Source: Acinetobacter sp. SFB
GTDB lineage: Bacteria > Pseudomonadota > Gammaproteobacteria > Pseudomonadales > Moraxellaceae
Direction: 5' to 3'
Assembly: GCF_001647545.1 (NCBI RefSeq)
Contig: NZ_LSZH01000014.1
Location: 160,827 to 224,826 of the forward strand
DNA length: 64,000 nucleotides
The translations under genes were made by a program, and so were the position numbers. The notes under the pieces were generated by a model. The model saw only the letters and a program-made list of their open reading frames with translations. It was not told the DNA's origin and searched no databases. Within the stretch, counting starts at the first letter, position 1. Each line of letters starts with the position of its first letter. Shown here one piece after another: positions 37,879-46,406 of this stretch.

Positions 37879-38577
37879 ATGCGCGTAGATATTTGGTCAG
37901 ATGTGGTTTGTCCTTTTTGCTATATCGGCAAAAAACGTCTTGAAGCTGCTGCCGAACAAGCAGGTTTAGAACTTGAAGTTCACTGGCATAGTTATGAATT
38001 AGATCCAGAAGCACCCATCCGTCAGGAAGTTTCAAACTCTGAACGTCTCGCGCAAAAATACGGCCGTACAGTTGCAGACGTTGAAGAAATGCAACGTAAT
38101 ATTGCCACTATGGCAGCTGAAGAAGGCATTCAATTCAATTGGGAAAATGCCAACTCAGGTAACACTTTCAATGCACATCGCATTATTCACTTGGCTCAAA
38201 GTAAAGGATTGGGTTCAGAAGCCGAAGAAGCCTTTTTCTATAGTTATATGACTCAAGGTTTACCCATTGGTGAACGTGAAACGATTGAAGACGTTGCTGC
38301 ACGAATTGGCTTAAATCCAGTTGAAGTAGAGGATGTCTTAAACTCAGAAGAATATGCTGACTTCGTTAAATTTGATCAAGAAGTCGCACGTGATCAATTA
38401 AAAGTCACCGGTGTACCGTTTTTTGTCTTTGATCAACGCGTAGCCTTAGCTGGCGCACAACCACGTGAAGTATTTTTACAAGTCTTTGAAAAAGCTTTAG
38501 AGGCACCTCAAGCGGAAGTCAAAACCGCTGAGGCCGCAGTCTGCAAGGATGATCTCTGCGATGTTCCAGAAAAATAA
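37879..38577 (+). CDS. DsbA-family oxidoreductase, FrnE-like
   Basis: Cytoplasmic thioredoxin-fold protein of the FrnE/2-hydroxychromene-2-carboxylate isomerase branch. The redox motif CPFC is at residues 11-14, followed by YIGKKRLE. The helical insertion contains NSGNTFNAHRIIHLAQ, and the cis-proline loop is VTGVPFFVFDQRVALAGAQ. There is no signal peptide, so a cytosolic thiol role is likely. The tail CKDDLCDVPEK holds two more cysteines (CxxxxC), which may form an extra disulfide or metal site. Confidence 0.9.
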   Translation: MRVDIWSDVVCPFCYIGKKRLEAAAEQAGLELEVHWHSYELDPEAPIRQEVSNSERLAQKYGRTVADVEEMQRNIATMAAEEGIQFNWENANSGNTFNAHRIIHLAQSKGLGSEAEEAFFYSYMTQGLPIGERETIEDVAARIGLNPVEVEDVLNSEEYADFVKFDQEVARDQLKVTGVPFFVFDQRVALAGAQPREVFLQVFEKALEAPQAEVKTAEAAVCKDDLCDVPEK

Positions 38578-38622
38578 TTTTCTCTCATTTTAGATGACAT
38601 TGATTTACGATCGCTGTTAATT

Positions 38623-38649
38623 AAAAATCCCCTGCTTAGGGGATTTTTT
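38623..38649. terminator. Bidirectional terminator between frnE-like gene and dodecin
   Basis: Stem ATCCCC/GGGGAT with a TGCTTA loop; A-run on the left and T-run on the right. Confidence 0.88.
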
Positions 38650-38668
38650 AACTTCAAGCTGCGTCAAG

Positions 38669-38869
38669 CTAATCGACCAAGAAACTAATTTTTAAATTCA
38701 CCCGATACTCAGTAATTTTATTGTCCTTAATCACTACTTTTTGCTCATTAATCCATGCACCTTGCACATTTTTTATTGTTTCGGTTACTTTCTCAATGCC
38801 TGTCTGAATTGCATCTTCAAAACTTTTATTACTGCTGGAATTAACCTCAACAACTTTTGCGATAGCCAT
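38669..38869 (-). CDS. Dodecin (flavin-binding dodecamer)
   Basis: A 66-residue protein of the dodecin family, a small beta-alpha-beta-beta fold that assembles into hollow dodecamers and stores FMN or riboflavin. Diagnostic features are KVVEVNSSSNKSFEDAIQTGIEKVTETIKN, the flavin-stacking Trp in QGAWINEQKV, and the YRVNLKISFLV strand. It is monocistronic; GAGG lies upstream of the ATG. Confidence 0.93.
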   Translation of the reverse strand: MAIAKVVEVNSSSNKSFEDAIQTGIEKVTETIKNVQGAWINEQKVVIKDNKITEYRVNLKISFLVD

Positions 38870-39112
38870 TATTCAAACCTCAAGTTTTATTGTTGTGAGT
38901 CCAGATCATAGGATATTTTCTAAACAAAATTTTGAGTTTTAACATTACACCGCAAAAACTTACATGTAAGACACAATATCAATATCAACGATTTAGTTCT
39001 TACAAAACACAACTTATATATACAAGGCTTTGACACAACCAGAGGCACAATTCGCTAGTCTGATATGCGGAACATTTAAGTTCTCAATCATTCAACTTTA
39101 TAAGAGGTAAAT

Positions 39113-39340
39113 ATGAATACTGAAGCTCAAAATTCTAGTGTTGATTCAACTGCAGATTCTACATCTGGACATCGCTCAAGCATGAAATCACCTTTTTCCC
39201 CTACGGTTACTGGTGCTTTGATTGGTGCTGTTGCCGGAAGTATATTACCTGTATTTGGTACCGTGAGTGGCGCTATTATTGGCGGCATTTCTGGTAAAGT
39301 TTATGAGAAAAAATGCCAAAGCAAATGTCATAAAAATTGA
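39113..39340 (+). CDS. Small glycine-zipper protein
   Basis: A 75-residue protein with a polar Ser/Thr-rich N-terminus and a hydrophobic glycine-zipper hairpin (VTGALIGAVAGSILPVFG, then SGAIIGGISGKVYE). It ends in a basic, cysteine-containing tail (KKCQSKCHK). There is no signal peptide; insertion in the inner membrane is plausible. AAGAGG lies upstream of the start. The function is unknown. Confidence 0.65.
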   Translation: MNTEAQNSSVDSTADSTSGHRSSMKSPFSPTVTGALIGAVAGSILPVFGTVSGAIIGGISGKVYEKKCQSKCHKN

Positions 39341-39559
39341 TATTTTTAAACCATTTAAGACAGATTGTGAAAAGACAATCTGTCTTAGAGCAAAAACTCT
39401 AAATATATGATTTATATAATAGTTTAAACTCACCATTCATCTTTTTTCGACCTCAAGCACTTCCATAACTTGCTCATTTTTTGATATCCTTTACGTGAAA
39501 TATATTTTATTTATCTCCCTTGCCTATTGTCTTAGGCATCCTTTCACCTAAAGGAAATA

Positions 39560-39748
39560 ATGATGAACGCTATTCAATCTGTTTTGGCTATCGCTGTTGT
39601 GGCTTTTTCTGCAAATGTATCTGCTCAAATTGTTTTTGTTCCAGATTTTCCTGCTAAAAAAGCAGTTGAGACTGTAAATGCTGAACAAAAAGCCCCTGCT
39701 TCTGAAGCAGTAGAGCAGGCTCAAATTGCGGTGAAAAAAGTAGCTTAA
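39560..39748 (+). CDS. Small exported protein, function unknown
   Basis: A 62-residue precursor with a signal peptide (MMNAIQSVLAIAVVAFSANVSA, cleavage before QIVF) leaves a mature peptide of about 40 residues rich in Ala, Glu and Lys. AAGGAAA precedes two consecutive ATG codons; either could start. A clear terminator follows. No family is recognised. Confidence 0.6.
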   Translation: MMNAIQSVLAIAVVAFSANVSAQIVFVPDFPAKKAVETVNAEQKAPASEAVEQAQIAVKKVA

Positions 39749-39763
39749 GAGCTACCTTATTCC

Positions 39764-39802
39764 CTAAAAAACAGACCAGCCTAACTCAGTCTGTTTTTTT
39801 AG
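39764..39802 (+). terminator. Terminator after small exported protein
   Basis: Stem ACAGAC/GTCTGT, extended by A- and T-runs with CCTAA/TTAGG at the base; six to seven T residues follow. Confidence 0.85.
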
Positions 39803-40078
39803 GATCAAAAATTAATTTTATTTCATCTTCTTTATACTGGATACAAAATCCTGAATACTCATTCTTTTCAATTTAATGAAAAATAAAACAATAAATCATG
39901 ATCTATTTTGCAACTTTAGCAGTAAAAAATTTGAATATTTTTACCCACAATCTACATTTTTTGTTCTTTATGTCTATAACCACTCAAAACATAACCATAT
40001 ATCTTCATGCTTTTTCTTTTTAAATCCATATAATCAAAGCATTAAATTAATAATTTCATACAATGAAACCATTTTCTT
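39803..40078. other. AT-rich region upstream of the interrupted gene
   Basis: Very AT-rich. The 74-codon frame at 39876-40100 has low-complexity composition, overlaps the start of the interrupted gene and is not supported as a gene. The promoter for the interrupted operon should lie here but is not clear. Confidence 0.4.
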
Positions 40079-40145
40079 ATGCAAGAACTTCAAGCATTGA
40101 TTCAAGGTAAAATTCCTCCGCAAACAATCAATATTGATCGTTTGA

Positions 40146-40150
40146 TTGTA
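40146..40150. repeat. Target-site duplication, left copy
   Basis: TTGTA immediately outside the left terminal repeat, matched by TTGTA at 41079-41083. Confidence 0.85.
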
Positions 40151-40157
40151 CGTCATG

Positions 40158-40285
40158 CGACACAAGGTTTGTCATTAGCATGATAATCAAATCAGCATCT
40201 TAATTCTTCTCACGAACCATAATGACATCATGCTGCGACTCAACCTTTGTCATTATGAGTGTAAGACGACTCAACCTTTGTCATT
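40158..40285. repeat. Left-end iterons of the element (three sites)
   Basis: Three same-orientation 19-bp copies: 40158-40176 (CGACACAAGGTTTGTCATT, inside the terminal repeat), 40236-40254 and 40267-40285 (both CGACTCAACCTTTGTCATT). Start-to-start spacings are 78 and 31 bp. These are candidate transposase-binding sites. Confidence 0.8.
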
Positions 40286-40475
40286 TTTCGAAATGATTTT
40301 TTAAATTTAAGATCTATAACAAGATATTTTATATAGCAACCAGTACGTTAAATAGTTAATTATTTTAAATAATTTCAGTTATATTATGTCATACCTAACT
40401 AAATTTATAAGCTTCAATAAGTATGAATGCATCATTCAATACTTATGATAAATATGACTTATCTAAGGTTGATAA

Positions 40476-40901
40476 ATGAAAAATAGTGGTAGTTGCTTGT
40501 GCGGAACGGTTAAATTTTTGGTCAATAAAGATATTCATACGATGTATCACTGTCATTGCAGCTTATGTCGTAAACAAAGTGGTACTGGAACAAATTCAGC
40601 TACTTTGGTGAATGAAACATTATTTGAGTGGGTTTCTAGTATAGATTCTATTGGAACATTTAGAAAAGACTCAGGTTTTACTTCTTGCTTTTGTGTAAGT
40701 TGTGGATCTCCAGTTCCTAATAAAGTTGGAAATAGCTCGTTCATATGGATTCCACTTGGGTTGTTAGAACAGACGCCAGTAATTAAGAAAAGATTAGGAT
40801 TTTGTCTTAATTCAAAGATTAATTGGTCACCTGTAATACAACTAGATCAGGAATACTTAGAATTACCAAGTTGGAATGAGCTAGAAGATTATTTTGATTA
40901 A
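40476..40901 (+). CDS. GFA-family zinc protein (glutathione-dependent formaldehyde-activating-like)
   Basis: A 141-residue protein with the GFA/CENP-V fold. The zinc ligands are visible as C-x-C (Cys7, Cys9, in GSCLCGTVKF), C-x-C-x-x-C (Cys26, 28, 31, in HCHCSLCRKQSGT), and C-x-C-x-x-C (Cys71, 73, 76, in CFCVSCGSPV). Members bind glutathione adducts or are uncharacterised; the substrate is unknown here. AAGGTTGATAA precedes the ATG. It is the sole cargo of the transposon at 40151-41078 and is more AT-rich than core genes. Confidence 0.88.
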   Translation: MKNSGSCLCGTVKFLVNKDIHTMYHCHCSLCRKQSGTGTNSATLVNETLFEWVSSIDSIGTFRKDSGFTSCFCVSCGSPVPNKVGNSSFIWIPLGLLEQTPVIKKRLGFCLNSKINWSPVIQLDQEYLELPSWNELEDYFD

Positions 40902-40981
40902 TCTAATTTAATATTTTCTAAAATTAACATAATAAGGTCTATAAAAATCTTTTAAGAGCAATAGGATCATACTTAAAAAAA

Positions 40982-41008
40982 AGCCCATTCATACCGAATG
41001 GGCTTTTT
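40982..41008 (+). terminator. Terminator of the GFA-family cargo gene
   Basis: A 9-bp stem AGCCCATTC/GAATGGGCT with an ATACC loop and five T residues, placed just inside the right-end repeats, so cargo transcription stops before the transposon end. Confidence 0.9.
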
Positions 41009-41010
41009 CT

Positions 41011-41072
41011 ATGACAACTTATGCGTCGTTCTATGACAAACAATGAGTCGTAATTGACAAACCTTGTGTCGC
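41011..41072. repeat. Right-end iterons of the element (three packed sites)
   Basis: Three tandem sites in the opposite orientation to the left end: ATGACAACTTATGCGTCG (41011-41028), ATGACAAACAATGAGTCG (41033-41050) and the terminal TTGACAAACCTTGTGTCGC (41054-41072). Spacing is 21-22 bp, about two helix turns. Confidence 0.8.
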
Positions 41073-41078
41073 TTGACG

Positions 41079-41083
41079 TTGTA
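41079..41083. repeat. Target-site duplication, right copy
   Basis: TTGTA directly outside the right terminal repeat, matching 40146-40150. Confidence 0.85.
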
Positions 41084-41201
41084 CTTGCTGAACAGTACCC
41101 AAAACCCACGTCTGCAGAATATAAATTACTTGAACTTGCTATTAATATTGTATTGGCAAGCTATCTAGAAAAAGCACAACAACATCTCTAGAGGTGCGTT
41201 C

Positions 41202-42587
41202 ATGAATGCCTTAGAAAAAGCGCTGCTGGTTAAAGAACTACATCAACTGCTAGACGGTTTGGAACATCGCTCTTTATCTTTTTTTGAGATCGCAAAATCA
41301 AAAACACGTTTAATCGAAATTTTTCGTTTATGTGATGACCCCATTTTTAAAAAACAAATTTTGAAATTTAAATCTCAAACTCAACCGCAGCAAGCCGCAA
41401 CGGATTTTGCAGATCAGACGCCGTTTAAACTTTCTTATCGTGGGCTTTTTCGACAGGATGGCACTTTACAACAGGCGCTATACCAAAATACCGAATCAGG
41501 TTGGGCCATTTTGTATCACCCTGCACAAGGATGGAAAATATGGTTAATTCCAGCCCCAAACCGCAGTGCCTTGATCAGTGTCTGGGGGAATCTAGATGAG
41601 ATTTATCAATGGATGTTAGAACAGAAACAACGCTATAGCTGCCTGAAAACTGACGATGAATTAAGACAAAAAGCAGTTGTTTTAGAACTACACCTTGCCC
41701 CTATTTTAACTCAGACCGAGACACACTTAAATCTGTCTCCACCGCTTGTACCAGAACAGAATCAAATCAATGTGCCAGATTTAAGCACGTCTAATCAGCA
41801 CCTTATTAATCAACTGCCACACATATTAAAAGACAAGCAACAAGTAATAACAGCTAAAAAACAGATCGGAAAGGAAGTTTTACAAAGCCTGCAACTCGGT
41901 CCATATCTTGCCCATATTTATCCTGTTGATGAGAAGAATGCTGCTGCACAAGAGTTACATGGTTTAGAAATTCCAACTCTTCCAGAAATTTCTCAGTATA
42001 TTGATTTGCTCATCCATGCTGCAGATTTAAAAAATTGGCAACAGCATCCAATTTATCTGGCTGAACAAGTCGATTCGCAAAATTGTTTTATGAAATATTT
42101 AATGTTGTTCGGCGCTGAAAATCAAACCCAAGCGGTTGATTTAATGCATAGATTTACTGAACACTACCAACATCGTATCGCTGCAATTAAACAAATTTCT
42201 TGGGAAGACCTTGCGGAAAATTTTACCGATTTCGAGACTCTATTTTATAGCTATACAGAAAAAGCAGCTTTAATTTGGAAAAATGAAAACTATCTTGCCT
42301 TTATTCCTGCACAACTTTTCCAAACACAAAAAATTATTCAGTTTAAGGAAAGTCCTGCTGACTTTAAGACCCCGCTGCTGTTACTAAAAGAGCGACAAAA
42401 AATTCGGGTGATTCATGGGCAAAACCGTTTAAATCTGTCTCGAGCTGAATTGGCTTATCCTTATTTTTTATTAGAACGTGATCAGGGGGTAAGCTGGCAA
42501 TTGATTCAGAATATTATTACTCGACTGGAATCGCCCATCGACTGTTATCAATTATATGAGGCAATTCAAAAGCATATTTCAGATTAA
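41202..42587 (+). CDS. Uncharacterised 461-residue cytoplasmic protein
   Basis: There is no signal peptide or membrane helix. The N-terminus is helical (EKALLVKELHQLLDGLEHRS), and the middle has aromatic-rich segments (WAILYHPAQGWKIWLIPAP). The C-terminal part (LLLLKERQKIRVIHGQNRLNL, then ERDQGVSWQLIQNIITRLE) faintly resembles ParB-like nuclease domains, too weakly to assign. GAGGTGCGTTC supports the ATG. It follows the interrupted 59-codon gene by 10 bp, so its normal promoter is now separated from it by the transposon. It may form an operon with the barrel protein at 42672. Confidence 0.75.
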   Translation: MNALEKALLVKELHQLLDGLEHRSLSFFEIAKSKTRLIEIFRLCDDPIFKKQILKFKSQTQPQQAATDFADQTPFKLSYRGLFRQDGTLQQALYQNTESGWAILYHPAQGWKIWLIPAPNRSALISVWGNLDEIYQWMLEQKQRYSCLKTDDELRQKAVVLELHLAPILTQTETHLNLSPPLVPEQNQINVPDLSTSNQHLINQLPHILKDKQQVITAKKQIGKEVLQSLQLGPYLAHIYPVDEKNAAAQELHGLEIPTLPEISQYIDLLIHAADLKNWQQHPIYLAEQVDSQNCFMKYLMLFGAENQTQAVDLMHRFTEHYQHRIAAIKQISWEDLAENFTDFETLFYSYTEKAALIWKNENYLAFIPAQLFQTQKIIQFKESPADFKTPLLLLKERQKIRVIHGQNRLNLSRAELAYPYFLLERDQGVSWQLIQNIITRLESPIDCYQLYEAIQKHISD

Positions 42588-42671
42588 GTTTTATTTTTTT
42601 GTAGCTAAAGCTTGCTTTTTTAGCGCAATTTTTACAAGACTATCAAATAACCAGAATTTAAGAGCAAGGAT

Positions 42672-43796
42672 ATGCCCTCAAAGAAAATCAGTTTATCAAA
42701 ACCCCTCTTATTTATACTGTTATCGGGGATCATGAGTGCCTCAAATGGATCTGAGCACTCAGATCAAAAGACTGACTCACCCACGAGTTCAATTTCGACT
42801 CAGGATGAAGATCATAGTTTGCTGTATCAAATTCCAAGTTGGGTGGATGCGCTGCCGACATTTTTGCCTCAGCAGTCAAATGAACCTATTGTTCCACCCA
42901 CCATACAAACTGCAGATCGAACTTGGTTAGACCGCAAACAGCTTAAAGTTCGAAACTGGGCAGATCATACCTCGCATAAAATTGATAATTGGTTTGGCGA
43001 AACCGATCCAGAAAAACCCGCATCTGCGACCTTACGCGTGATCGTGGACAACAACTGGAATAAACATGATGGTTATGAAATTAAACCGCGTATTCGAGGC
43101 AAAATTAAACTTCCAACTTTAGAGCGCAAACTGAGCTTAGTCTTTGGTGATGACTCCCTCGACAATGAACTGGATAATAATGTCGCCATTACCGATGAAA
43201 ATCCGGGCAATAGCAATGATAAAACTTTAGACCGACAGCGTACCCGTGAGAATAATAGTTCTTTTGCATTTCGCTGGTCAGATTTTTCCAAACGCCTGCC
43301 TTTTGAAACTGATGTAGATTTAGGTCTTCGTTCGGGAGATGATATTTATCTGCGTTTTAAAGGCTCCAAAAACTGGAAACTGGAAAATGATTTCAATTTT
43401 TACGCAGAAGAAATTTATCGTTATGGCATTGATAGTAAAAATTATTTAAGAACCAATCTTGAGCTCACTCATGCGCGTCCAAATGAAGCCATTCTTTCTA
43501 ATCAGCTCAATCTTACCTATGCCGATGATCAAGATGATGACCTAACTTGGGATAATAACCTGTTTAGACAGCATCAGTTTTTTCATGAAAATACCTTTAG
43601 TTATGGTATTTATACTGGTGGTTTTTTAAACAATAAAGATTTGCGTTTAAACAGCTGGGGGCCCTTCGTTTCTTGGCGACAACCGTTATGGCGAGAATGG
43701 TTCTATGTACAAGGAAATTTAAATTACTTTAATAATCATAGGGATGATCGTAGCCATTTTATTGGTGCATCGGTGCGTTTAGAAGCATTATTTTAA
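42672..43796 (+). CDS. Predicted outer-membrane beta-barrel protein, function unknown
   Basis: A 374-residue precursor with a signal peptide (KPLLFILLSGIMSASNG) and a Ser/Thr/Asp-rich N-terminal region. It then has many alternating amphipathic strands (ATLRVIVDNNWNKHDGYEI, WKLENDFNFYAEEIYRYG, WREWFYVQGNLNYF) and ends in phenylalanine (SVRLEALF), the typical last strand of outer-membrane barrels. AAGGA lies very close to the ATG, so the start is slightly uncertain. It is 84 bp downstream of the gene at 41202 in the same direction. Confidence 0.7.
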   Translation: MPSKKISLSKPLLFILLSGIMSASNGSEHSDQKTDSPTSSISTQDEDHSLLYQIPSWVDALPTFLPQQSNEPIVPPTIQTADRTWLDRKQLKVRNWADHTSHKIDNWFGETDPEKPASATLRVIVDNNWNKHDGYEIKPRIRGKIKLPTLERKLSLVFGDDSLDNELDNNVAITDENPGNSNDKTLDRQRTRENNSSFAFRWSDFSKRLPFETDVDLGLRSGDDIYLRFKGSKNWKLENDFNFYAEEIYRYGIDSKNYLRTNLELTHARPNEAILSNQLNLTYADDQDDDLTWDNNLFRQHQFFHENTFSYGIYTGGFLNNKDLRLNSWGPFVSWRQPLWREWFYVQGNLNYFNNHRDDRSHFIGASVRLEALF

Positions 43797-43842
43797 TTAG
43801 GATTAAACAAGACTATTTACTTATTCTTCAGATAATTTTCAA

Positions 43843-43871
43843 TAAAAAAACCTCCCAAAGGAGGTTTTTTT
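43843..43871. terminator. Bidirectional terminator before htpG
   Basis: Stem CCTCC/GGAGG with a CAAA loop and A7/T7 flanks, between convergent genes. It is of the same type as the hairpins at 28774 and 29826. Confidence 0.88.
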
Positions 43872-43887
43872 ATTGTCTAAAATAGAC

Positions 43888-45807
43888 TTATTTCAACAAC
43901 AAACTGTTAATACGTTTTACATATTCCGCAGGATCATCAGGTAATCCACCTTCTGCAATCACGGCCTGATCGAAAATCACATTGGCCAGATCATCAAACT
44001 GACTCGAGCCTTCCAGTTTTTTCACCAAAGGATGTTCTGGGTTAATTTCCAGAATCGGTTTACTTTCTGGCACAGCCTGACCTGCCTGTTTCAACATACG
44101 AATCAACTGCGGAGAAAGCTCTCCTTCACCTGTCACCAAACATGCAGGAGAATCAACCAAACGTGTGGTTACACGAACCTCTTTGGTTTTGGCTTTGAGT
44201 GCATCTGACAATTTTTCAACGATTGGTTTAAACTGTTCAGCGGCAGCTTCAAGTGCTTTCTTCTCTTCAGCATCTTGCAGATCCCCTAAATCCACTGCAC
44301 CTTTCGCCACGTTTTGCATAGGCGTACCATCGAATTCATTGACGAACTCCATCGCCCATTCATCCACACGATCTGCCATCAATAACACTTCGATGCCTTT
44401 TTTCTTGAACAGTTCCAGTTGTGGTGAATTTTTCGCAGCAGTTAAACTATCCGCAGTCACGTAATAAATGGCTTTTTGCCCGTCTTTCATCCGTGCTTTA
44501 TAGTCAGTCAATGAAGTTGAAATTTCATCATTGGTCGAGGTAGAGAACCGTAATAATTTTAAAATACGTTCACGATTGCCAAAGTCTTCACCCAAACCTT
44601 CTTTAATCACTGAACCAAATTCAGCATAGAACTGTTTGAATTTTTCTTGATCTTTTTCATCTTCCGACTTCGCCAGACCATCTAGCATGGTTAAAATACG
44701 GCGGGTATTGCCTTCACGAATGGTTTTAACATCACGGCTTTCTTGTAGCAGTTCACGGCTGACATTGAGTGGAAGATCAGCGCTATCGACTACACCTTGC
44801 ACAAAACGCAAATAATTCGGAATCAGGTTATCTGCTTCATCCATAATAAACACGCGTTTTACATACAGCTTGATGCCCGCTTTCGCTTCACGCGTGAAAA
44901 TATTGTTCGGCGCTTTGCTTGGCACATACAGTAATTGAGTATATTCGGTGCTGCCTTCCACACGATTATGTGCCCAAGCCAAGGGTGCCTCAAAGTCATG
45001 GCTTAAATTCTTGTAAAACTCAATGTATTGCTCATCAGTGATCTCGTTTTTATTTCGAGTCCAAAGTGCACTTGCCGAGTTAATCGCTTCCCATTCATCC
45101 GTTTTAACCATCTGACCGGCTTTAGGTTCTTCACCTTCAGCCGCTTCTTCTTGCTGCCAGACTTCTTTTTGCATTTCAATGGGCAAACTAATGTGGTCAG
45201 AATATTTATTGATGATTTGCTTAACTTTATAAAACTCTAAATACTCAAGTGCATTATCACGTAAATGTAAAATAATATCTGTTCCACGTGAAGCCTTGGT
45301 GATTTGTTCAACTTCAAAATCACCTGTCCCTTGACTGATCCAGCGTACACCATCCGTCGCATCTGCAGCTGCATGACGAGATTCAACGGTAATTTTTTCG
45401 GCAACAATAAAGCCTGAATAGAAACCGACACCAAACTGTCCGATCAATTGCGCATCGGCTTTCTGGTCACCGGACAGTCTAGACATAAAGTCTTTGGTGC
45501 CAGATTTAGCAATGGTACCTAAATTATCAATCGCTTCTTGTTGGGTTAAACCAATACCGTTGTCTGAAATAGTGATGGTTTGATTGTCTTTATCTAGACT
45601 GACACGAACATGCAGTTCAGGATCATTTTCATAATATTCAGGATGATTGATTCCTTCAAAACGCAACTTATCGCAAGCATCTGAAGCATTCGAAATCAGT
45701 TCGCGTAAGAAAATATCCGGATTTGAATAAAGTGAATGCGTCACCAAATGTAAAAGTTGGGCTACTTCTGCCTGGAAACTATGTTTTTGTGTACTTTGTT
45801 CGCTCAT
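43888..45807 (-). CDS. htpG: Chaperone HtpG (Hsp90)
   Basis: Cytosolic Hsp90 ATPase chaperone. The GHKL ATP-binding domain has [26 protein letters not shown], and [14 protein letters not shown]. The middle domain has [20 protein letters not shown], and a C-terminal dimerisation domain follows. The length is 639 residues. GGAGTGACTG supports the ATG. It is a single gene; no sigma-32-type promoter could be placed with confidence. Confidence 0.97.
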   Translation of the reverse strand: MSEQSTQKHSFQAEVAQLLHLVTHSLYSNPDIFLRELISNASDACDKLRFEGINHPEYYENDPELHVRVSLDKDNQTITISDNGIGLTQQEAIDNLGTIAKSGTKDFMSRLSGDQKADAQLIGQFGVGFYSGFIVAEKITVESRHAAADATDGVRWISQGTGDFEVEQITKASRGTDIILHLRDNALEYLEFYKVKQIINKYSDHISLPIEMQKEVWQQEEAAEGEEPKAGQMVKTDEWEAINSASALWTRNKNEITDEQYIEFYKNLSHDFEAPLAWAHNRVEGSTEYTQLLYVPSKAPNNIFTREAKAGIKLYVKRVFIMDEADNLIPNYLRFVQGVVDSADLPLNVSRELLQESRDVKTIREGNTRRILTMLDGLAKSEDEKDQEKFKQFYAEFGSVIKEGLGEDFGNRERILKLLRFSTSTNDEISTSLTDYKARMKDGQKAIYYVTADSLTAAKNSPQLELFKKKGIEVLLMADRVDEWAMEFVNEFDGTPMQNVAKGAVDLGDLQDAEEKKALEAAAEQFKPIVEKLSDALKAKTKEVRVTTRLVDSPACLVTGEGELSPQLIRMLKQAGQAVPESKPILEINPEHPLVKKLEGSSQFDDLANVIFDQAVIAEGGLPDDPAEYVKRINSLLLK

Positions 45808-45898
45808 CAGTCACTCCTTAAATTCAAAACACTTTTTATTGAATGTTTAATGAATGGAGTGACTTGAGAAAATTTCAATAGGAAATGATAAATTTTTA

Positions 45899-46243
45899 TT
45901 AAAAAGGGCCTTGTTTATAAACACGATCCATATACAGATCCAGTTTTTGTTGGCGCATTTTATATACTTCAGTTAAACAACGGCTTGAGTTAATACATTG
46001 ATCACGTAATTGTAGCCACTTCACCTGTTCATCCTGAATCATACCCCGTGTACCCATTGGAACCAGACGCTTAATAATATTATAGGTAGTGGCCATTTTC
46101 ACATCGGCATCATTTACAACCCGAGTGTCACAAATAGCATGTTCTGTTTGTGTTCGCGCATGATCACAATTGAAACTTGCCGCATAAACAGATCCACTGA
46201 ATAGGCTACAAAAGACCACACTGTATAAATTGAATAATTTCAT
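45899..46243 (-). CDS. LprI-like (DUF1311) periplasmic protein
   Basis: A 114-residue precursor with a signal peptide (MKLFNLYSVVFCSLFSGSVYA). The mature part shows the LprI/DUF1311 pattern: FNCDHARTQTEHAICD, VKWLQLRDQC, and SSRCLTEVYKMRQQKL. Its four mature cysteines would form two disulfides. Some relatives are described as lysozyme inhibitors; that role is not established here. It lies upstream of htpG on the same strand, 91 bp apart. Confidence 0.8.
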   Translation of the reverse strand: MKLFNLYSVVFCSLFSGSVYAASFNCDHARTQTEHAICDTRVVNDADVKMATTYNIIKRLVPMGTRGMIQDEQVKWLQLRDQCINSSRCLTEVYKMRQQKLDLYMDRVYKQGPF

Positions 46244-46355
46244 GATTTTTTTCTCTTTTTAGCTTATTTTCTATAAACAACTTAAACAAAATATGGATGA
46301 TTAAATAGTATCAAAGTGCTCAATCTATGTGATTGATTGTAAGTTTTTCATTAAA

Positions 46356-46384
46356 AAACCCCATCTATAAAGATGAGGTTTTGT
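46356..46384 (-). terminator. Terminator after ompW
   Basis: On the minus strand, CCTCATCT/AGATGGGG (one T-G pair) with a TTAT loop is followed by six T residues. Confidence 0.78.
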
Positions 46385-46406
46385 GGCGCTTATTTTTATT
46401 TTAGTC

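Larger units (their letters stand above)
40151..41078. mobile_element. 928-bp non-autonomous transposon with Tn7/TniA-like multi-site ends
   Basis: Terminal inverted repeats of 24 bp (40151-40174 and 41055-41078) match at 23 positions, beginning CGTCA(T/A)GCGACACAAGG. A 5-bp duplication TTGTA flanks the element, and its removal restores a reading frame. Subterminal copies of the motif CGACTCAACCTTTGTCATT occur at 40236-40254 and 40267-40285. Inverted, more diverged copies lie at 41011-41028 and 41033-41050. The spread left sites and tightly packed right sites, together with the 5-bp duplication, resemble Tn7- and Tn5053-type transposons. There is no transposase; the only gene is a GFA-family gene with its own terminator. 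Movement would need a transposase in trans. The family is inferred from architecture. Confidence 0.85.
40079..41191 (+). pseudogene. Small gene split by a transposon insertion
   Basis: The 5' part (40079-40150, 24 codons, MQELQALIQGKIPPQTINID...LIV) and the 3' part (41084-41191, 35 codons plus TAG, LAEQYPKPTSAEYKLLELAI...KAQQHL) flank the 40151-41078 element. Deleting the element and one TTGTA copy joins them in frame into a 59-residue protein with no stop. An in-frame TGA just upstream fixes ATG 40079 as the start. Its stop is 10 bp before the next gene, which indicates an operon whose first gene is now disrupted. The function is unknown; it is a small, helical, soluble protein. Confidence 0.85.

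Noticed and set aside
39876..40100. 74-codon plus-strand frame
   Set aside because: Low-complexity AT-rich composition, no ribosome-binding site, and it overlaps the start of the interrupted gene in another frame.
40476..40901. GFA gene as a confirmed formaldehyde-detoxification enzyme
   Set aside because: Zinc ligands support the fold, but no frmA/frmB-type genes are adjacent and many GFA proteins have other or unknown roles.
41011..41072. Short regularly spaced repeats resembling a small CRISPR array
   Set aside because: Repeats are only about 18 bp with almost no spacer between them, are diverged, and match inverted copies at the other end of a transposon; no cas genes are present.
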